Below are positions 63,119 to 64,000 of a DNA stretch of 64,000 nucleotides, in pieces. Position 1 is the first letter of the stretch, and the number at the start of each line of letters is the position of its first letter. The stretch lies in NCBI GenBank assembly GCA_023819255.1, contig JAMWBU010000004.1, positions 1 through 64,000 on the forward strand. The letters are read 5' to 3'. Source of the DNA: Candidatus Omnitrophota bacterium. Lineage in GTDB: Bacteria; Ratteibacteria; UBA8468; B48-G9; DTJG01. A program made the translations under genes and the position numbers. The notes beneath the pieces are model-generated. The model ran no database searches. It was given only the letters and a program-made list of their open reading frames with translations, and had not been told where the DNA came from.

Positions 63119-64000
63119 TGGTTAGAATTGCTATTGATGGTATGGGCGGCGACCACGCTCCAGCAGCGGTTATTAAAGGAATTCAACTGTTTCTGGAAAA
63201 AAAGGGCTGCGATACGGAAATTGTTTGCGCTTGTCCCGAAGAAAAGTTCAGGCAAGTAATGGACCACGACATTTCCAGTCTCAAACTGACTGCGTGCGAT
63301 AGCTACATACCGATGGATTCAAAATTGTCCCTGTCCGTTTTCAGAAATAAAAACACCACGATGCACAGAATAATTCAGATGCTCAAAAACAGGGATGTCG
63401 ATGTTGCGTTCAGCGCAGGTAATACCGCTTTATTTGTTTCTATTGCGATTAGTGAGCTTGGTCTTATTGAAGGCATAGACAGACCCGCGATATGCGTGCA
63501 TTTACCAAATCTAAAAGAGCGGGTTACTCTTTTTCTTGATGTCGGAGCGAATGTTTCCGCAAAACCTATCAATTTATTACAGTATGCAATTATGGGAAGT
63601 CTCTACGCAAGGGATGTTGTTGGAATAGAAAATCCATCTGTTGGACTTTTGAATATTGGTGGAGAACCCGGGAAAGGTGATGAACTCAGACAGTCTGCCT
63701 ATAAAAAACTTTCTGAATGTTCTGCAGTGAATTTCGTCGGCAATATAGAGGGACATGAAATGTTTTCCGGCAAAGCCGATGTGATTATTGCTGATGGTTT
63801 TTCCGGCAATATTGTTTTGAAGGTTAGCGAAGGCATTGGAAGAGCATTTAAAAACATCATGCTTCGCGAAATAAACAAGTCCATTTCAGGTAAGATTGGT
63901 CTTTTTATTGCAAGAAAATCTATTGTGAGCTATGCAAGAAAAACCGATTACGCTGAATACGGAGGAGGTGTTTTACTTGGTGTGCAAGGAATACTGGTCA
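63118..64000 (+). CDS. plsX: Phosphate acyltransferase PlsX (3' end outside window)
   Basis: At least 294 residues, cut by the window end; full-length PlsX is about 330-350. Seen: RIAIDGMGGDHAPAAVIKGI, SAGNTALFVSIAISELGLIE, DVGANVSAKPINLLQYAIMG, LLNIGGEPGKGDELR, VGNIEGHEMFSGKADVIIAD and SYARKTDYAEYGGGVLLGVQ. It makes acyl phosphate from acyl-ACP for PlsY. ATG 63118 overlaps the rpmF stop. Confidence 0.95.
   Translation, partial: MVRIAIDGMGGDHAPAAVIKGIQLFLEKKGCDTEIVCACPEEKFRQVMDHDISSLKLTACDSYIPMDSKLSLSVFRNKNTTMHRIIQMLKNRDVDVAFSAGNTALFVSIAISELGLIEGIDRPAICVHLPNLKERVTLFLDVGANVSAKPINLLQYAIMGSLYARDVVGIENPSVGLLNIGGEPGKGDELRQSAYKKLSECSAVNFVGNIEGHEMFSGKADVIIADGFSGNIVLKVSEGIGRAFKNIMLREINKSISGKIGLFIARKSIVSYARKTDYAEYGGGVLLGVQGILV

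Noticed and set aside
1-64000. CRISPR arrays, insertion sequences, prophage and toxin-antitoxin modules
   Set aside because: No regularly spaced direct repeats, transposase motifs, phage genes or antitoxin-toxin pairs were seen on either strand.

Overview
The window is a gene-dense, visibly AT-rich bacterial chromosome segment of about 64 kb, with hardly any non-coding DNA and no insertion sequence, prophage or CRISPR array. Ribosomal proteins S21 and L32, release factor 2, DnaK, SecDF and SecG show it is bacterial. A type IV pilin-like pseudopilin with an H-X9-DG motif, exported beta-helix and CBM9-like proteins and rich uronate metabolism point to an uncultivated polysaccharide-degrading bacterium. 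Omnitrophota, Lentisphaerota and other PVC-like lineages are plausible, but the sequence alone does not fix the phylum.

Layout. (1) 1-7102: a polysaccharide region with a GH106-like glycosidase (truncated by the window edge), an oligogalacturonate lyase-like beta-propeller, an H-X9-DG pseudopilin and an exported parallel beta-helix protein. (2) 7257-12806: a lower-glycolysis operon (gap, pgk, tpiA), then secG, a peptide-type solute-binding protein and an orphan DUF2344 protein. (3) 12876-21906: a sugar-acid block with an IolB-type isomerase, a mannonate oxidoreductase-type SDR, gnd, a HAD protein, a LarA-family nickel epimerase, UxaE, transketolase and a small Cys-rich protein. (4) 21903-22841: an exported phospholipase D-like protein. 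(5) 22945-29580: two polyol/sugar dehydrogenases, the riboflavin genes (ribD, ribE, ribBA, ribH), nusB and a membrane protein. (6) 45054 down to 29489 on the minus strand: 21 tightly packed genes (corrinoid protein, plsY, gpsA, merR-type, purN, argA-like, bactofilin-like, argG, thiL, tsaE, dppBCDF, a small MacB-like pair, proC, PNP, a zinc ribbon, rpsU and a frameshifted PfkB kinase). (7) 45160-47255: tRNA-Val, dnaK and a terminator. (8) 47312-58917: purM, phasin-like, ubiB-like, obgE, prfB, coaB, a CBM9-like protein, a NagB/PIG-L fusion, an arabinose/fucose-isomerase-like protein and an FGGY kinase. (9) 58942-64000: a short MGMT, then hisI, secD, secF, rsmD, coaD, rpmF and plsX (cut by the window end).

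How the genes fit together. The most interesting part is the sugar-acid block. Pectin-type depolymerases lie upstream. UxaE interconverts tagaturonate and fructuronate, and the SDR resembles enzymes that reduce fructuronate to D-mannonate. A LarA-family protein with all the expected nickel-pincer contact residues could epimerise D-mannonate to D-gluconate. After phosphorylation, Gnd and transketolase would carry it into the pentose phosphate pathway. No mannonate dehydratase, KDG kinase or KDPG aldolase is present in the window. This route is an inference from family membership and gene order, and is set out in the findings.
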